NCBI RefSeq assembly: GCF_009739905.1
Contig: NZ_CP034279.1
Location: 6,758,001 to 6,822,000, forward strand
Direction of reading: 5' to 3'
Length of the DNA stretch: 64,000 nucleotides
From: Streptomyces ficellus
GTDB lineage: Bacteria; Actinomycetota; Actinomycetes; Streptomycetales; Streptomycetaceae
Shown here: piece by piece, positions 41,501 through 48,844 of the stretch
Position numbering within the stretch: position 1 is the stretch's first letter
Layout: each line of letters begins with the position of its first letter
Notes under the pieces: generated by a model
The model's input: the letters and a program-made list of their open reading frames with translations, nothing else
What the model was told of the DNA's origin: nothing
The model's database searches: none
Translations under genes and position numbers: made by a program

Positions 41501-43477
41501 GTCGAGCTGGAACCCGATGATGTCGGCATGCAGGCCGACCGTGACGAGCGTCGAGGGACCCGGTGGAGCCTGATAGACGGGTGCCATCCTGCCGCCGCGC
41601 TGCCCCATGACGGAAACCTTGCGGCTTCCTGGGCGGTAGGCCACCAGGTACTGAGAGCTGCCGGTGCCGCTGTAGTCGTAGGGGGACACCGTGTCGGCCG
41701 ACGAGGTGAAATCGTATCCCCCGATGCCGTAGCGGCTTTGCACAGCGGGTGCGTACCGTGTGGGTGCGGCGTCGTCCCTCTTGAGGATCCACACCGTCTG
41801 GTCGCCGTACTTGGTGACGTCTCCGGGCCGGTAGGCGATGATGTGGTCGTTCTTCCCCAGCCCCGTGTAGTCGAAGGGCACAAGGCGGTCGTTGGGCCTG
41901 ATGAGGTCGTAGTCACCGATGCCCTTACCGTCGCTCTTCATCACGGTTGTGAACCCGCCACTTTTGTCGGGCTGGACGATGTAGACGATCCCCGTGCCGG
42001 GGCGGTATGCCAGCAGGTGCGTATTGCTGCCTGTGCTGCCGTAGTCGAGGCCGATGACGATGTCCGAGGGATTGTTCAGGTTGAAGCCGCCCAAACCGGT
42101 ACTGGAGGTCACCACGGGGTGGAAAGTCCCGTCACCGTTCGGAGCCAGCACCCAAGCCGTTCCGGTGCCCGGTCTATAAGCCAGAAGGTGAGTGTTCTTC
42201 CCCGATCCCGAGTAGTCGAAGGGCACCAGCCGGTCGGCGGTGCTGGCGAGATCGTATTTCCGTCCGGGTTCACCGATCCCCCCTGACGTCACGGAGACCG
42301 CCGCGGTGAACCCCTCAGCGCCGGGGTTCTTTTGGAGGATGGCGAACTTTCCGGCCCCCGGCCGGTAGGCGAGTACGTATCGCGCACTCCCCGAACCGGT
42401 GTAGTCATAGGCCACGGCCTGGTCCGCGTAGGACGCGAAGTCGTAGTCCGGGAGTCCCGCGGCCGACTGGTACGCGTGGGTGAACCCGCCGGGTTCCGGC
42501 GTACGCTTGATCACCCACACGACCTTCTCCCCCGGGCGGTATGCCAGCAGGTGGTCGGACGAGCCCTGACCGGTGTAGTCGAAGGCGACGAGGCGGTCCT
42601 GTGGGCGTGCCAGGTCGTAACCCCCAATGCCGACCGGGGCGGCCGCGACGTTCGCCGAGGTCCACGCCGGCTGTACCACCCGTGCCGTGTCGGGCCCCAG
42701 ACCCGCTTCCCGGGTCTGCCAGCTTCGCTGGTGGAGAACCTGGAGGTTGCCAGCCGTCTGCCCCTGGTTGGAGGACGTGCCGAAGACGTGCAGGAGGCCG
42801 TTCGCGTCCTGCCAGACCTGCGCTCGCGCCTGGGCGGTGAACCCGGCGCCCATGACCGGATCAAGAATCAGGTGGTGCCCGGGTGTCATGTACGAACCCG
42901 TCACCAGGTGCTGTCCTTCGAGGTAGGCGAACCCCACGTCCCCTTGCGGGTTGTCCTGGTTCAGGTTCGGCACATAGTAGGTCCCGCAGAATTGGTCCAC
43001 TGTCGTGCTGACCTCGTACGGGCCTTGGTACTGTCCGCCCCACTCTTCGTAGCGCAGAAGCCTCTTCCCCTCCAGGAAGTAGTAGACGTATACGTTCTTC
43101 TGCCCCGTCGCCGGGTAGTAGGGCAAAAATCCGCCCCCCACGACGGGCATGCCGGGGGCGAAGAGGGGACTTGCACGGAGGACCCAGGGCTGCCCGCTGC
43201 CACTGGTGTCAGGGAGCCGCGGGACGAGCACAAGGAAGTCCGACCCGCCGGCGTCGCTCAGTGTGGAACCCAGCACGAGCGGCCCGCTGTTCGGGGAATA
43301 CGTCACGCAGAGTGAACGGGCGTAGTGCCCCTGGATGTGGAAGTCGGCCGCCTTCTTCCACGAGCACTGTGCCACGCCGTTGGACTCCCCCACCTGAGTC
43401 AACAGGAGTCCGAAGACATCGCCTGTCGTGTCCTTGGGACTGCATATGGCCCAAAGATCACCCGAGGGGTGTGTCAC
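38546..43477 (-). CDS. Giant repeat protein, 1643 aa, propeller-like, unknown function
   Basis: From a GTG at 43475-43477, overlapping the upstream 110-residue ORF by 20 bases. Residues ~1-280 are beta-rich. Residues ~284-640 hold six repeats of 56-65 residues with the pattern I/L-G-x-Y-D-L...D-R-L-V-x-F-D-Y-T/S-G-x-G...H-L-L-A-Y-R-P-G, likely a six-bladed FG-GAP/VCBS-like propeller. A beta region follows. Around 930-1060 is a long amphipathic helical stretch (EIAIWIGDAVVSLGEMIIEA). Near 1240-1263 lies a hydrophobic segment (GGFVFLVAGFFVTT). The last ~100 residues resemble an Ig-like domain (GTYHFTVRVWDTFTP). No signal peptide. Base composition is visibly less GC-rich than the neighbours, suggesting transfer. 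Toxin, adhesin or injected effector are all possible. Confidence 0.75.
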   Translation of the reverse strand: MTHPSGDLWAICSPKDTTGDVFGLLLTQVGESNGVAQCSWKKAADFHIQGHYARSLCVTYSPNSGPLVLGSTLSDAGGSDFLVLVPRLPDTSGSGQPWVLRASPLFAPGMPVVGGGFLPYYPATGQKNVYVYYFLEGKRLLRYEEWGGQYQGPYEVSTTVDQFCGTYYVPNLNQDNPQGDVGFAYLEGQHLVTGSYMTPGHHLILDPVMGAGFTAQARAQVWQDANGLLHVFGTSSNQGQTAGNLQVLHQRSWQTREAGLGPDTARVVQPAWTSANVAAAPVGIGGYDLARPQDRLVAFDYTGQGSSDHLLAYRPGEKVVWVIKRTPEPGGFTHAYQSAAGLPDYDFASYADQAVAYDYTGSGSARYVLAYRPGAGKFAILQKNPGAEGFTAAVSVTSGGIGEPGRKYDLASTADRLVPFDYSGSGKNTHLLAYRPGTGTAWVLAPNGDGTFHPVVTSSTGLGGFNLNNPSDIVIGLDYGSTGSNTHLLAYRPGTGIVYIVQPDKSGGFTTVMKSDGKGIGDYDLIRPNDRLVPFDYTGLGKNDHIIAYRPGDVTKYGDQTVWILKRDDAAPTRYAPAVQSRYGIGGYDFTSSADTVSPYDYSGTGSSQYLVAYRPGSRKVSVMGQRGGRMAPVYQAPPGPSTLVTVGLHADIIGFQLDPYPDFKPSELIKMSGMSAAEAYCLCTQDITTSQWQTDKVRVPPPKEEEAPFIVSHYVAEATLLSKQGSPMEAHSVSVSADSLVEVQIDEVSYQVGPGRTIAVMTNQSGKLVISIAARGLNPPVVHLNADGLREGAAIDFAAKANSFLAGEGTLPSQKGTFTPELLKDAKAVPNDPSVKLEDAPPLANWDALEERGLTPKVVVDHCSNMYAQAAGGEELKLTFDGRTAEPVVGYVIQLWDEDRPAFQAFRSQEELEAYRAYRNNHPSYGGWWDDFTSWASDVWEGIKTGATRVAEVIVSTVVEIAIWIGDAVVSLGEMIIEAIEQAIQAVEAVFQMIADAIMRVIDWLKSLFALDDIWDTKEALETIFLSTSTKMTACLTSVAGLTEDWFEAQKEKINHTFDEMINRYEGARMGDFGNKVDPAPSPTGGDLEQKDMSSPQGTWFLNKTLGAPAATDAQPFSLVDPPLVSELDTLVQKLTSSASFGTLVDFSATLQNFVESFVSNSDDQTGRSTYASLLDGVRNFIIKALDAAHDVVQALLEFAEAGVAKLTDLVKYPISLPLVDTLYEWVQTVAYPLRKPEPLTIGGFVFLVAGFFVTTIHKLIFGVDNPPFPKEQFTTLDGPMEEPDPPPEHPGDPVKNQHMVGLQATGVPWAFLQAFGVGLTDIMEPILLKNNSMGEGISKLINASVAIINGYQGLVLGSPEIMGAKQWSDLSKGAYALSIANFFGDIVLALGGDKMDKELAYPRSTLTKNLGTTWLEKADNITVGSLLQTAIGIASMVVQCVDLAAGPPNTDASKAAAWVNAACGHTHNIFQIVRMIALRFVKNEAWRKGLYIGATVADAAVIATGDLAVGVPACIALDHAPRITNGGETREKEVLVPAGTKDTPYTDTFTVEGAGADVPLNSPLNYWEIVDGPPGLQITPKPDDATKATFTGTPTVQGTYHFTVRVWDTFTPKLCSYSGPIERVLRVRTKPYFTITINPGP
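41558..42628 (-). repeat. Six coding repeats (DYTGxG / AYRPG) in the giant protein
   Basis: Repeat starts correspond to residues 284, 342, 401, 462, 520 and 585. Conserved cores are FDYTGQGSSDHLLAYRPG, YDYTGSGSARYVLAYRPG, FDYSGSGKNTHLLAYRPG, LDYGSTGSNTHLLAYRPG, FDYTGLGKNDHIIAYRPG and YDYSGTGSSQYLVAYRPG. Repeat 5 carries a 5-7 residue insert (VTKYGDQ). Confidence 0.85.
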
Positions 43478-43790
43478 GACCAGGACCTCGGACCTGAGGG
43501 ATGCCGGAGATCGGCTGCTGCAACCAGCCTGTGTCGGACGATTCAGTGCGCTCCAAGTACGTCAACTGCCCTTGGGGTGCAGTTCTGATCACCAACGCTT
43601 CCTCGCGACCGTCCTTGAAAGGATTCGCGAACAGGGCTTCCTGGTTGACTCCGTCACCGGCCGCAACGCCGATGGCGCGCACGGCGTCCTGCATCATCTC
43701 CGTCGACACGGAGAAGGAGCCCGGTGTGATCGGGTTGGCGTTACTCTCATCCTCGCTGCGCGGGGTGTTGCGGAAGGTCTCGATGCTCAT
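43458..43790 (-). CDS. 110-residue ORF upstream of, and probably once fused to, the giant protein
   Basis: Starts MSIETFRNTPRSEDESNANP at an ATG preceded by GGGG, no signal peptide, ends ISGIPQVRGPGRDTPLG. Its last 20 bases overlap the giant ORF in the +1 frame. The remnant at 38185 reads LQQP...LTEVVV in a single frame, whereas here LQQPISGIPQV and EVLVVTHPSG are in different frames. This suggests that the two ORFs were one protein and that about two bases were lost near 43487. Alternatively they are now two translationally coupled proteins. Codon use is like the giant gene. Confidence 0.6.
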   Translation of the reverse strand: MSIETFRNTPRSEDESNANPITPGSFSVSTEMMQDAVRAIGVAAGDGVNQEALFANPFKDGREEALVIRTAPQGQLTYLERTESSDTGWLQQPISGIPQVRGPGRDTPLG

Positions 43791-44162
43791 GAAAAACCCC
43801 AGTGAACTACGCGATGGCGCAGTTAGGGGAATCAGGGCATGGCCTTACAGTGGAGAGTGGTCCGCTTCCCGGAGTGCGCACGTCGCCCACGAAATTCTGA
43901 CTAGCCCTCAAGCCACGGACCGAAGGCCTTTTCCTCCTCTGTCCCATGAACGCGGGCACCCAGTGCGGAGGTTGCGCGAGTCGTGGGACGGCATCCGTTT
44001 GCGGAGATGCCGGAGCAATGAAGAAAGTTTCCACTTCACATTACGCCGGATGGGCGATGGGTGCATCCCAGGGGGACGTCCCCGCGGTCGGGCACTGCCG
44101 GACGGGTGGGGCGGTCAGGGCGCTGCGCAGGCTTACTTCCAGGAGCCGCCGCGAGCACTGCG
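43791..44162. other. Upstream region of the giant-protein locus
   Basis: 372 bases with lower GC than the surroundings; it should contain the minus-strand promoter of the 110-residue ORF. I see no intact gene; the short frames here are not conserved with anything else in the window. Confidence 0.5.
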
Positions 44163-44440
44163 GTGGCGAATGAACTCTGGATCACGGAGGAAACCTTCAC
44201 GGTGCCGGCGAACGCCGACTTCACGCAGGCCTTGACCTATGGCGGCGCGAACAACGCCATGAACGGTTCGCTGGAGGAATGGACCGTAATCACGGTTCCG
44301 GCGGGTGCGAATGTCACCTGTGCGAACGGGAATCGCATCGGCAAGCTCGGGCTCGGGAGGTTACGAAGCCACCGTGCAGGTCCACGACCAATTCGCCCCG
44401 CCCCTGTACGGCACCGCCACCCGCACGTCATGGTGGGATG
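44163..44440 (+). pseudogene. Decayed tail of a paralogue of the giant repeat protein
   Basis: Reading VANELWITEETFTVPANADF, with LEEWTVITVPAGANVT later, resembles the last Ig-like domain of the giant protein (KEVLVPAG; LNYWEIVDGPPGLQIT). After a frame change near 44350 the next frame gives GSGGYEATVQVHDQFAPPLY, matching QGTYHFTVRVWDTFTP. So this is a frameshifted copy of the C-terminal end, on the strand opposite to the intact gene. Similarity is modest and judged by eye; boundaries are approximate. Confidence 0.5.
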
Positions 44441-44453
44441 ACGGGCCACCGGC

Positions 44454-44481
44454 GCTGAGGCGCCACTTCCGGCGCCTCAGC
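44454..44481. terminator. Hairpin terminator at the PadR 3' end
   Basis: GCTGAGGCGCC-ACTTCC-GGCGCCTCAGC forms a perfect 11-bp stem that overlaps the PadR stop codon. It also faces the plus-strand remnant, so it can serve both directions. Confidence 0.7.
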
Positions 44482-45016
44482 CCTCCCCGTCGAACTCCGC
44501 CAGCGCCTCCGTCAGCCACGCCGTCCAGAACCGCTCCAGCTCGATGCCCCCGCGCAGCACCAGGTGCCGCAGGCGGTCGGCCTCGGCGGTGCGGCGCTCG
44601 GGCGGGAACTGGCGTTCCTCCATGCCCCGGTACTCCGCCAACTGCGCCTGGTGGAGCCCGAGGTGGCGGCGCAGCTCGTCCGCGAGGCCCTCCGTTCCCA
44701 CCACGGCCGCCGCGCGCAGCCGCAGCAGGAGGGCGTCCCGGATGGGCTTGGGGTCCTCGCTGTGCCGTACCCAGTCCGCCAGCGCCGCACGGCCCGCGGG
44801 CAGGACCTCGTACTCCTTCTTCTGCCCGCGGGACGGGACCTCACAGGGCAGCGCCCGGATCTGCCCCGCCTGCTCGAGTTTGCCCAGCTCGCGGTAGATC
44901 TGCTGGTGCGTGGCCGACCAGAAGTAGCCGATCGAGCGGTCGAAGCGGCGGGTCAGCTCCAGGCCGGAGGACGGCTTCTCGAGCAGGGCGGTGAGGATCG
45001 CGTGCGGCAGTGACAT
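44477..45016 (-). CDS. PadR-family transcriptional regulator
   Basis: 179 residues. The winged helix is MSLPHAILTALLEKPSSGLE with SATHQQIYRELGKLEQAGQI and the wing RGQKKEYEVLPAGRAAL. A C-terminal helical dimerisation region follows (PadR plus the Vir-like C-domain). PadR proteins repress phenolic-stress, multidrug or catabolic genes. The gene lies 56 bases downstream of the dienoyl-CoA-reductase gene in the same direction; the gap holds a truncated MITE whose end is about 13 bases from the ATG. Confidence 0.9.
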   Translation of the reverse strand: MSLPHAILTALLEKPSSGLELTRRFDRSIGYFWSATHQQIYRELGKLEQAGQIRALPCEVPSRGQKKEYEVLPAGRAALADWVRHSEDPKPIRDALLLRLRAAAVVGTEGLADELRRHLGLHQAQLAEYRGMEERQFPPERRTAEADRLRHLVLRGGIELERFWTAWLTEALAEFDGEG

Positions 45017-45029
45017 GACCGCATCCTAG

Positions 45030-45064
45030 GGAGTGTCCGGAAAGTAGCGTCGTCCGCCCGGACG
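45030..45064. mobile_element. Truncated MITE-like element, copy 3 (one end only)
   Basis: GGAGTGTCCGGAAAGTAGCG and the following CGTCCGCCCGG are the reverse complement of the right end of copy 1 (CTACTTTCCGGACACTCC preceded by CCGGGCGGACG). The outer flank is CTAG (45026-45029), as for the other copies. The rest of the element is missing; the match stops just before the stop codon of the dienoyl-CoA-reductase gene. Confidence 0.75.
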
Positions 45065-45072
45065 CGGGAGCG

Positions 45073-47112
45073 TCACAGGGTCGCCGCCAGCCGCGTCCCC
45101 TGGTCGATGGCCCGCTTGGCGTCCAGCTCGGCCGCCACGTCCGCGCCGCCGATCAGGTGCACCGGCGCCCCGGCCGCCACTAGCTCCTCGTACAGGTCGC
45201 GCCGCGGCTCCTGGCCCGTGCACAGCACCACCGTGTCGACGGGCAGGGTGCGCGCGTGGCCGTCGACCGTGATGTGCAGGCCGTCGTCGTCGATCCGCTC
45301 GTACGACGCGCCCGCGATCATGGTGACGCCCCGGTGCTTCAGCTCGGTGCGGTGGATCCAGCCCGTGGTCTTGCCGAGTCCGGCGCCGACCTTGGACGCC
45401 TTGCGCTGGAGCAGGTGCACGGTGCGCGGCGGCCGCGGCCGCTCGGGTGCGCGCAGCCCGCCCCGCTCGGTGTAGGACATGTCCACGCCCCACTGGCGGA
45501 AGTAGGTCTCGGCGTCCTGGCTCGCGCCCTCGCCGCCGTCCGTGAGGAACTCCGCCACGTCGAAGCCGATGCCGCCCGCCCCGATGATCGCGACCCGCTC
45601 GCCGACCGGGGCGCCGTCGCGCAGTACGTCCAGGTAGCTGACCACACACGGGTGGTCGACGCCCTCGATGACGGGGGTGCGCGGGGTGACGCCGGTGGCG
45701 ACGACCACCTCGTCGTAGTCGCTCAGCAGCTCGGGCGTGGCGTGCGTGCCCAGCTTCACGTCCACGCCGCGCAGCGTCAGCTGGGTGCGGAAGTAGCGCA
45801 GCGTCTCGTCGAACTCCTCCTTGCCGGGCACCCGCTTGGCGATGTTCAGCTGGCCGCCGATCTCGTCCGCCGCGTCGAACAGGGTGACGTCGTGCCCGCG
45901 CTCGGCGGCCGAGACGGCGCAGGCGAGGCCGGCCGGGCCCGCGCCGACGACCGCGATCCGCTTGCGCAGCCGGGTGGGGGAGAGGACCAGCTCCGTCTCG
46001 TGGCAGGCGCGCGGGTTGACCAGGCAGGAGGTGATCTTCCCGCTGAAGGTGTGGTCGAGGCAGGCCTGGTTGCAGCCGATGCAGGTGTTGATGGTCTCCG
46101 GCCTGCCGTCCGCCGCCTTCGCGACGAAGTCGGGGTCGGCGAGGAACGGCCGGGCCATCGAGATCATGTCCGCACGCCCCTCGGCCAGGATCCGCTCGGC
46201 GACCTCGGGGGTGTTGACGCGGTTGCTGGTGATCAGCGGGATGGACACCGAGCCCATCAGCCTCTTGGTGACCCAGGTGTACGCGCCGCGCGGCACCGAG
46301 GTGGCGATGGTGGGGATGCGGGCCTCGTGCCAGCCGATACCCGTGTTGATCATCGTGGCTCCGGCCGCCTCGATCTCCCGGGCGAGCGCCACGACCTCCT
46401 CCAGGGACGAGCCGCCCGGCACGAGGTCCAGCATCGAGAGCCGGTAGATGAGGATGAAGTCCGGGCCCACCCGCTCCCGGGTCCGGCGCACGATCTCCAG
46501 CGGGAAGCGCACCCGGTTCTCGTAGGAGCCGCCCCACCGGTCCTCGCGCCGGTTCGTCCCGGCGGCGATGAACTCGTTGATCAGGTAGCCCTCGGAGCCC
46601 ATGATCTCGACGCCGTCGTACCCGGCGGACTTCGCCAGCTCGGCGGCGCGCGCGTAGTCCTCGATCGTCTGCTCGATCTGCGCGTCGGTCAGCTCGTTGG
46701 GTACGAAGGGGCTGATCGGCGCCTGGAGCGCGCTGGGCGCGACCAGGTCGGGGTGGTAGGCGTACCGCCCGAAGTGCAGGAGCTGCATCGCGATGCGCCC
46801 GCCCGCCGCGTGCACCGCGTCCGTCACGACGCGGTGCGCGGCGGCCTCCTCCTCGGTGGTCAGCTTGGCCCCGCCCTCGTAGGGCCGCCCGGCGTCGTTG
46901 GGCGCGATGCCGCCGGTGACGATCAGCCCGACGCCGCCGCGGGCCCGCTCGGCGTAGAAGGCGGCCATGCGCGCGAAGCCGTTCTCGGCCTCCTCCAGCC
47001 CCACGTGCATGGAGCCCATGAGCACCCGGTTGGGCAGCGTGGTGAACCCGAGGTCCAGGGGTTCGAGCAGGTGCGGGTACGGGGCCGGGGCCTGGGCCTG
47101 GGTCGCAGTCAT
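45073..47112 (-). CDS. NADPH-dependent 2,4-dienoyl-CoA reductase-type flavoprotein
   Basis: 679 residues from the ATG at 47110-47112 (GAGGAGG upstream). The N-terminal old-yellow-enzyme barrel has LDLGFTTLPNRVLMGSMHVG, MQLLHFGRYAYHPDLVAPSA and the FMN loop ADMISMARPFLADPDFV. A 4Fe-4S cluster is bound by CIGCNQACLDHTFSGKITSC with the flanking Cys. The C-terminal half binds FAD and NADPH (KRIAVVGAGPAGLACAVSAA; VAIIGAGGIGFDVAEF). This is the FadH/trimethylamine-dehydrogenase-like layout. It probably reduces 2,4-dienoyl-CoA in beta-oxidation of polyunsaturated fatty acids. A 22-bp inverted repeat lies upstream. Confidence 0.9.
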   Translation of the reverse strand: MTATQAQAPAPYPHLLEPLDLGFTTLPNRVLMGSMHVGLEEAENGFARMAAFYAERARGGVGLIVTGGIAPNDAGRPYEGGAKLTTEEEAAAHRVVTDAVHAAGGRIAMQLLHFGRYAYHPDLVAPSALQAPISPFVPNELTDAQIEQTIEDYARAAELAKSAGYDGVEIMGSEGYLINEFIAAGTNRREDRWGGSYENRVRFPLEIVRRTRERVGPDFILIYRLSMLDLVPGGSSLEEVVALAREIEAAGATMINTGIGWHEARIPTIATSVPRGAYTWVTKRLMGSVSIPLITSNRVNTPEVAERILAEGRADMISMARPFLADPDFVAKAADGRPETINTCIGCNQACLDHTFSGKITSCLVNPRACHETELVLSPTRLRKRIAVVGAGPAGLACAVSAAERGHDVTLFDAADEIGGQLNIAKRVPGKEEFDETLRYFRTQLTLRGVDVKLGTHATPELLSDYDEVVVATGVTPRTPVIEGVDHPCVVSYLDVLRDGAPVGERVAIIGAGGIGFDVAEFLTDGGEGASQDAETYFRQWGVDMSYTERGGLRAPERPRPPRTVHLLQRKASKVGAGLGKTTGWIHRTELKHRGVTMIAGASYERIDDDGLHITVDGHARTLPVDTVVLCTGQEPRRDLYEELVAAGAPVHLIGGADVAAELDAKRAIDQGTRLAATL

Positions 47113-47166
47113 GGGGGCGCCTCCTCGCGCGATGTCGTCGCCCCAGTTGTAGACGACCACGGAGGC

Positions 47167-47188
47167 CTTGTGCAACAAGTTGCATAAG
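47167..47188. promoter_or_regulatory. 22-bp inverted repeat upstream of the dienoyl-CoA reductase gene
   Basis: CTTGTGCAAC-AA-GTTGCATAAG is a dyad with 9 of 10 arm positions matching. It is 55 bases before the ATG in an AT-richer stretch, a typical TetR-, MarR- or PadR-type operator; the downstream PadR protein is one candidate ligand. Confidence 0.55.
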
Positions 47189-47245
47189 GTTCGGCACGTG
47201 ACCTGCACAACGCGCACGGCAGACCCGCCCTGGCGGTGACGCGTC

Positions 47246-48091
47246 CTAGCGGTCCGTGACCGCCGCCGCCCACTCCTCCAGCTCCTCCGGGGTGCGCGGG
47301 CCCGCCTCCCCGGGGCCCAGCAGGCCCCGGTCGCGGAGCACCCGGGCCACCGCCATTCCCCAGGGGCGGCGCAGCCGGGCGGCGTCCAGGAGCGCCTGGT
47401 CGGCGAGGAGCCCGGCCACCGGGCCGGTGCGCAGGCCCTCGGAGGTGAGGACCGCCGCGTCGTCGGCCCAGCGCAGCGCGAGGTCCACGTCGTGGGTGGC
47501 CATGACGACCGTCGTTCCGGAGGCGCGCAGCCCGTCCAACACGGCCAGCAGCCGCTCCTGGCCGTGCGGATCGAGCCCCGCGGTCGGCTCGTCGAGGACG
47601 AGCACCCGGGGATGCATGGCGACCGCTCCCGCGATCGCGGCCCGCTTGCGCTGGCCGTACGACAGCAGGTGCGTCGGCCGGTCCTCCAGCGCCGCGATGT
47701 CCAGCGCCTCCAGCGCCTCGCTCACCCGCTCCCGCACCTCGCGCTCCGTGAGCCCCAGGTTCATCGGCCCGAACGACACGTCCTGGCCCACGGACGCGGC
47801 GAACAACTGGTCGTCCGGGTCCTGGACGACCAGCTGCACCGTCGTCCGCAGCCGGGTCAGCCCGGCCCGGTCGTACGACACGTCCCGCCCCTCCAGGCGC
47901 AGCCGCCCGCTCACCGGCCGCAGCCCGCCGCTCAGCAGCCGCAGCAGCGTCGTCTTGCCGCTGCCGTTGCGGCCGAGCAGCGCGACGGACCGCCCCGCGG
48001 GCACGGCGAAGCCGATGTCCCGCAGCACGGCGGGGCCGTCCTCGTAGGCGTAACCGGCGCCGACGAGTTCCACCACGGCGGAAGCGTTCAT
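47246..48091 (-). CDS. cbiO: Cobalt ECF transporter ATP-binding protein
   Basis: 281 residues. Walker A GRNGSGKTT, Q-loop VVQDPDDQLFAASVGQDVSF (the DPDDQLF of CbiO/ECF ATPases), signature LSYGQRKR (a variant of LSGGQ, usual in this family), Walker B VLVLDEPTAGLDPHG, switch MATHDVDLALRWAD. The ATG at 48089-48091 overlaps the CbiQ stop in ATGA. It is the last gene of cbiMNQO and powers cobalt uptake for cobalamin synthesis. Confidence 0.92.
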   Translation of the reverse strand: MNASAVVELVGAGYAYEDGPAVLRDIGFAVPAGRSVALLGRNGSGKTTLLRLLSGGLRPVSGRLRLEGRDVSYDRAGLTRLRTTVQLVVQDPDDQLFAASVGQDVSFGPMNLGLTEREVRERVSEALEALDIAALEDRPTHLLSYGQRKRAAIAGAVAMHPRVLVLDEPTAGLDPHGQERLLAVLDGLRASGTTVVMATHDVDLALRWADDAAVLTSEGLRTGPVAGLLADQALLDAARLRRPWGMAVARVLRDRGLLGPGEAGPRTPEELEEWAAAVTDR

Positions 48092-48837
48092 GACAGGAAC
48101 CTCTTCAGGACGAAGGTGAGGGCGACGAGCCCCGCGAGCAGGGCGCCCGTCGCGGCCAGGAACCGCCCGGAGACCGCGGTCCGCGGCACCAGCACCCGCA
48201 GGGTGCCGTCGTAGCCGCGGCCGGCCAGCCCCGTCTGGAGCCGCGCGGCACGGTCGAAGGCCCGGACGAAGGCCGTCGCGCCGAGACCAGCGAGGGACCG
48301 CCAGGCGGCCGCCCTGCTCGTCAGCCCCAGGCGCGCCGCCTGCGCCTGCCGGACCCGCCGGACCGCGTCCAGCAGGAGGAAGGCGATCCGGTACATCACG
48401 AGCGCCACGTCGACGACCGGCGCCGGCACCCCCGCCCGCGCCAGCCGCGGCAGCACGTCGGAGACCGGTGTGGTGAACGCGAACAGCAGCACGCCCAGCG
48501 AGGCCGCGGACGTACGCAGCAGCAACTGCCCGGCGTGCAGCGGTCCGTCGGGCGCGAGCGAGACGAAACCGCCCGCCCCGCCCACCTGGAACAGCAGCGG
48601 AACCGCCCCCGTCACACAGAAGCCCAGCGGGACGCGCCACGCCCGCCACAGCTGCCGCGCGGCGACCCCGGCCGGGCCGAGCAGCACCACCAGGGCCGCG
48701 GCGGCGACCAGCACGGCGCCCGGCCAGGGCGGCAGGCACACGGCCAGTACCGTCAGGCCGAACCCCAGAGCGGCCTTCTCGCACGGATGACGGCGGCGCC
48801 AGCGACTGCTGTGCGCCGCCGCGTCGATCGGCAGCAC
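48088..48837 (-). CDS. cbiQ: Cobalt ECF transporter T component
   Basis: 249 residues from a GTG at 48835-48837. About five hydrophobic segments and the coupling motif AGVPAPVVDVALVMYRIAFL with AFDRAARLQTGLAGRGYDG; the A-R-G sequence in the last stretch is the ATPase-contact motif of EcfT/CbiQ proteins. The frame extends upstream but that part is antisense and low complexity. It lies between CbiN (7-base gap) and CbiO (ATGA overlap). It couples CbiMN to CbiO. Confidence 0.88.
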   Translation of the reverse strand: MLPIDAAAHSSRWRRRHPCEKAALGFGLTVLAVCLPPWPGAVLVAAAALVVLLGPAGVAARQLWRAWRVPLGFCVTGAVPLLFQVGGAGGFVSLAPDGPLHAGQLLLRTSAASLGVLLFAFTTPVSDVLPRLARAGVPAPVVDVALVMYRIAFLLLDAVRRVRQAQAARLGLTSRAAAWRSLAGLGATAFVRAFDRAARLQTGLAGRGYDGTLRVLVPRTAVSGRFLAATGALLAGLVALTFVLKRFLS

Positions 48838-48844
48838 CGGGCGG

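Noticed and set aside
38669..42286. 1205-codon plus-strand frame opposite the giant gene
   Set aside because: The minus strand encodes clear protein repeats and a coherent fold; the antisense frame has no motif and arises from low stop density.
43458..43500. Programmed +1 frameshift joining the 110-aa and 1643-aa ORFs
   Set aside because: No slippery codon next to a stop or other known stimulator; the remnant comparison points to a small deletion instead.
45026..47197. 723-codon alternative minus-strand frame over the dienoyl-CoA reductase gene
   Set aside because: Offset shadow of the real frame, composed of Arg/Gly/Ala strings, ending inside the MITE fragment.
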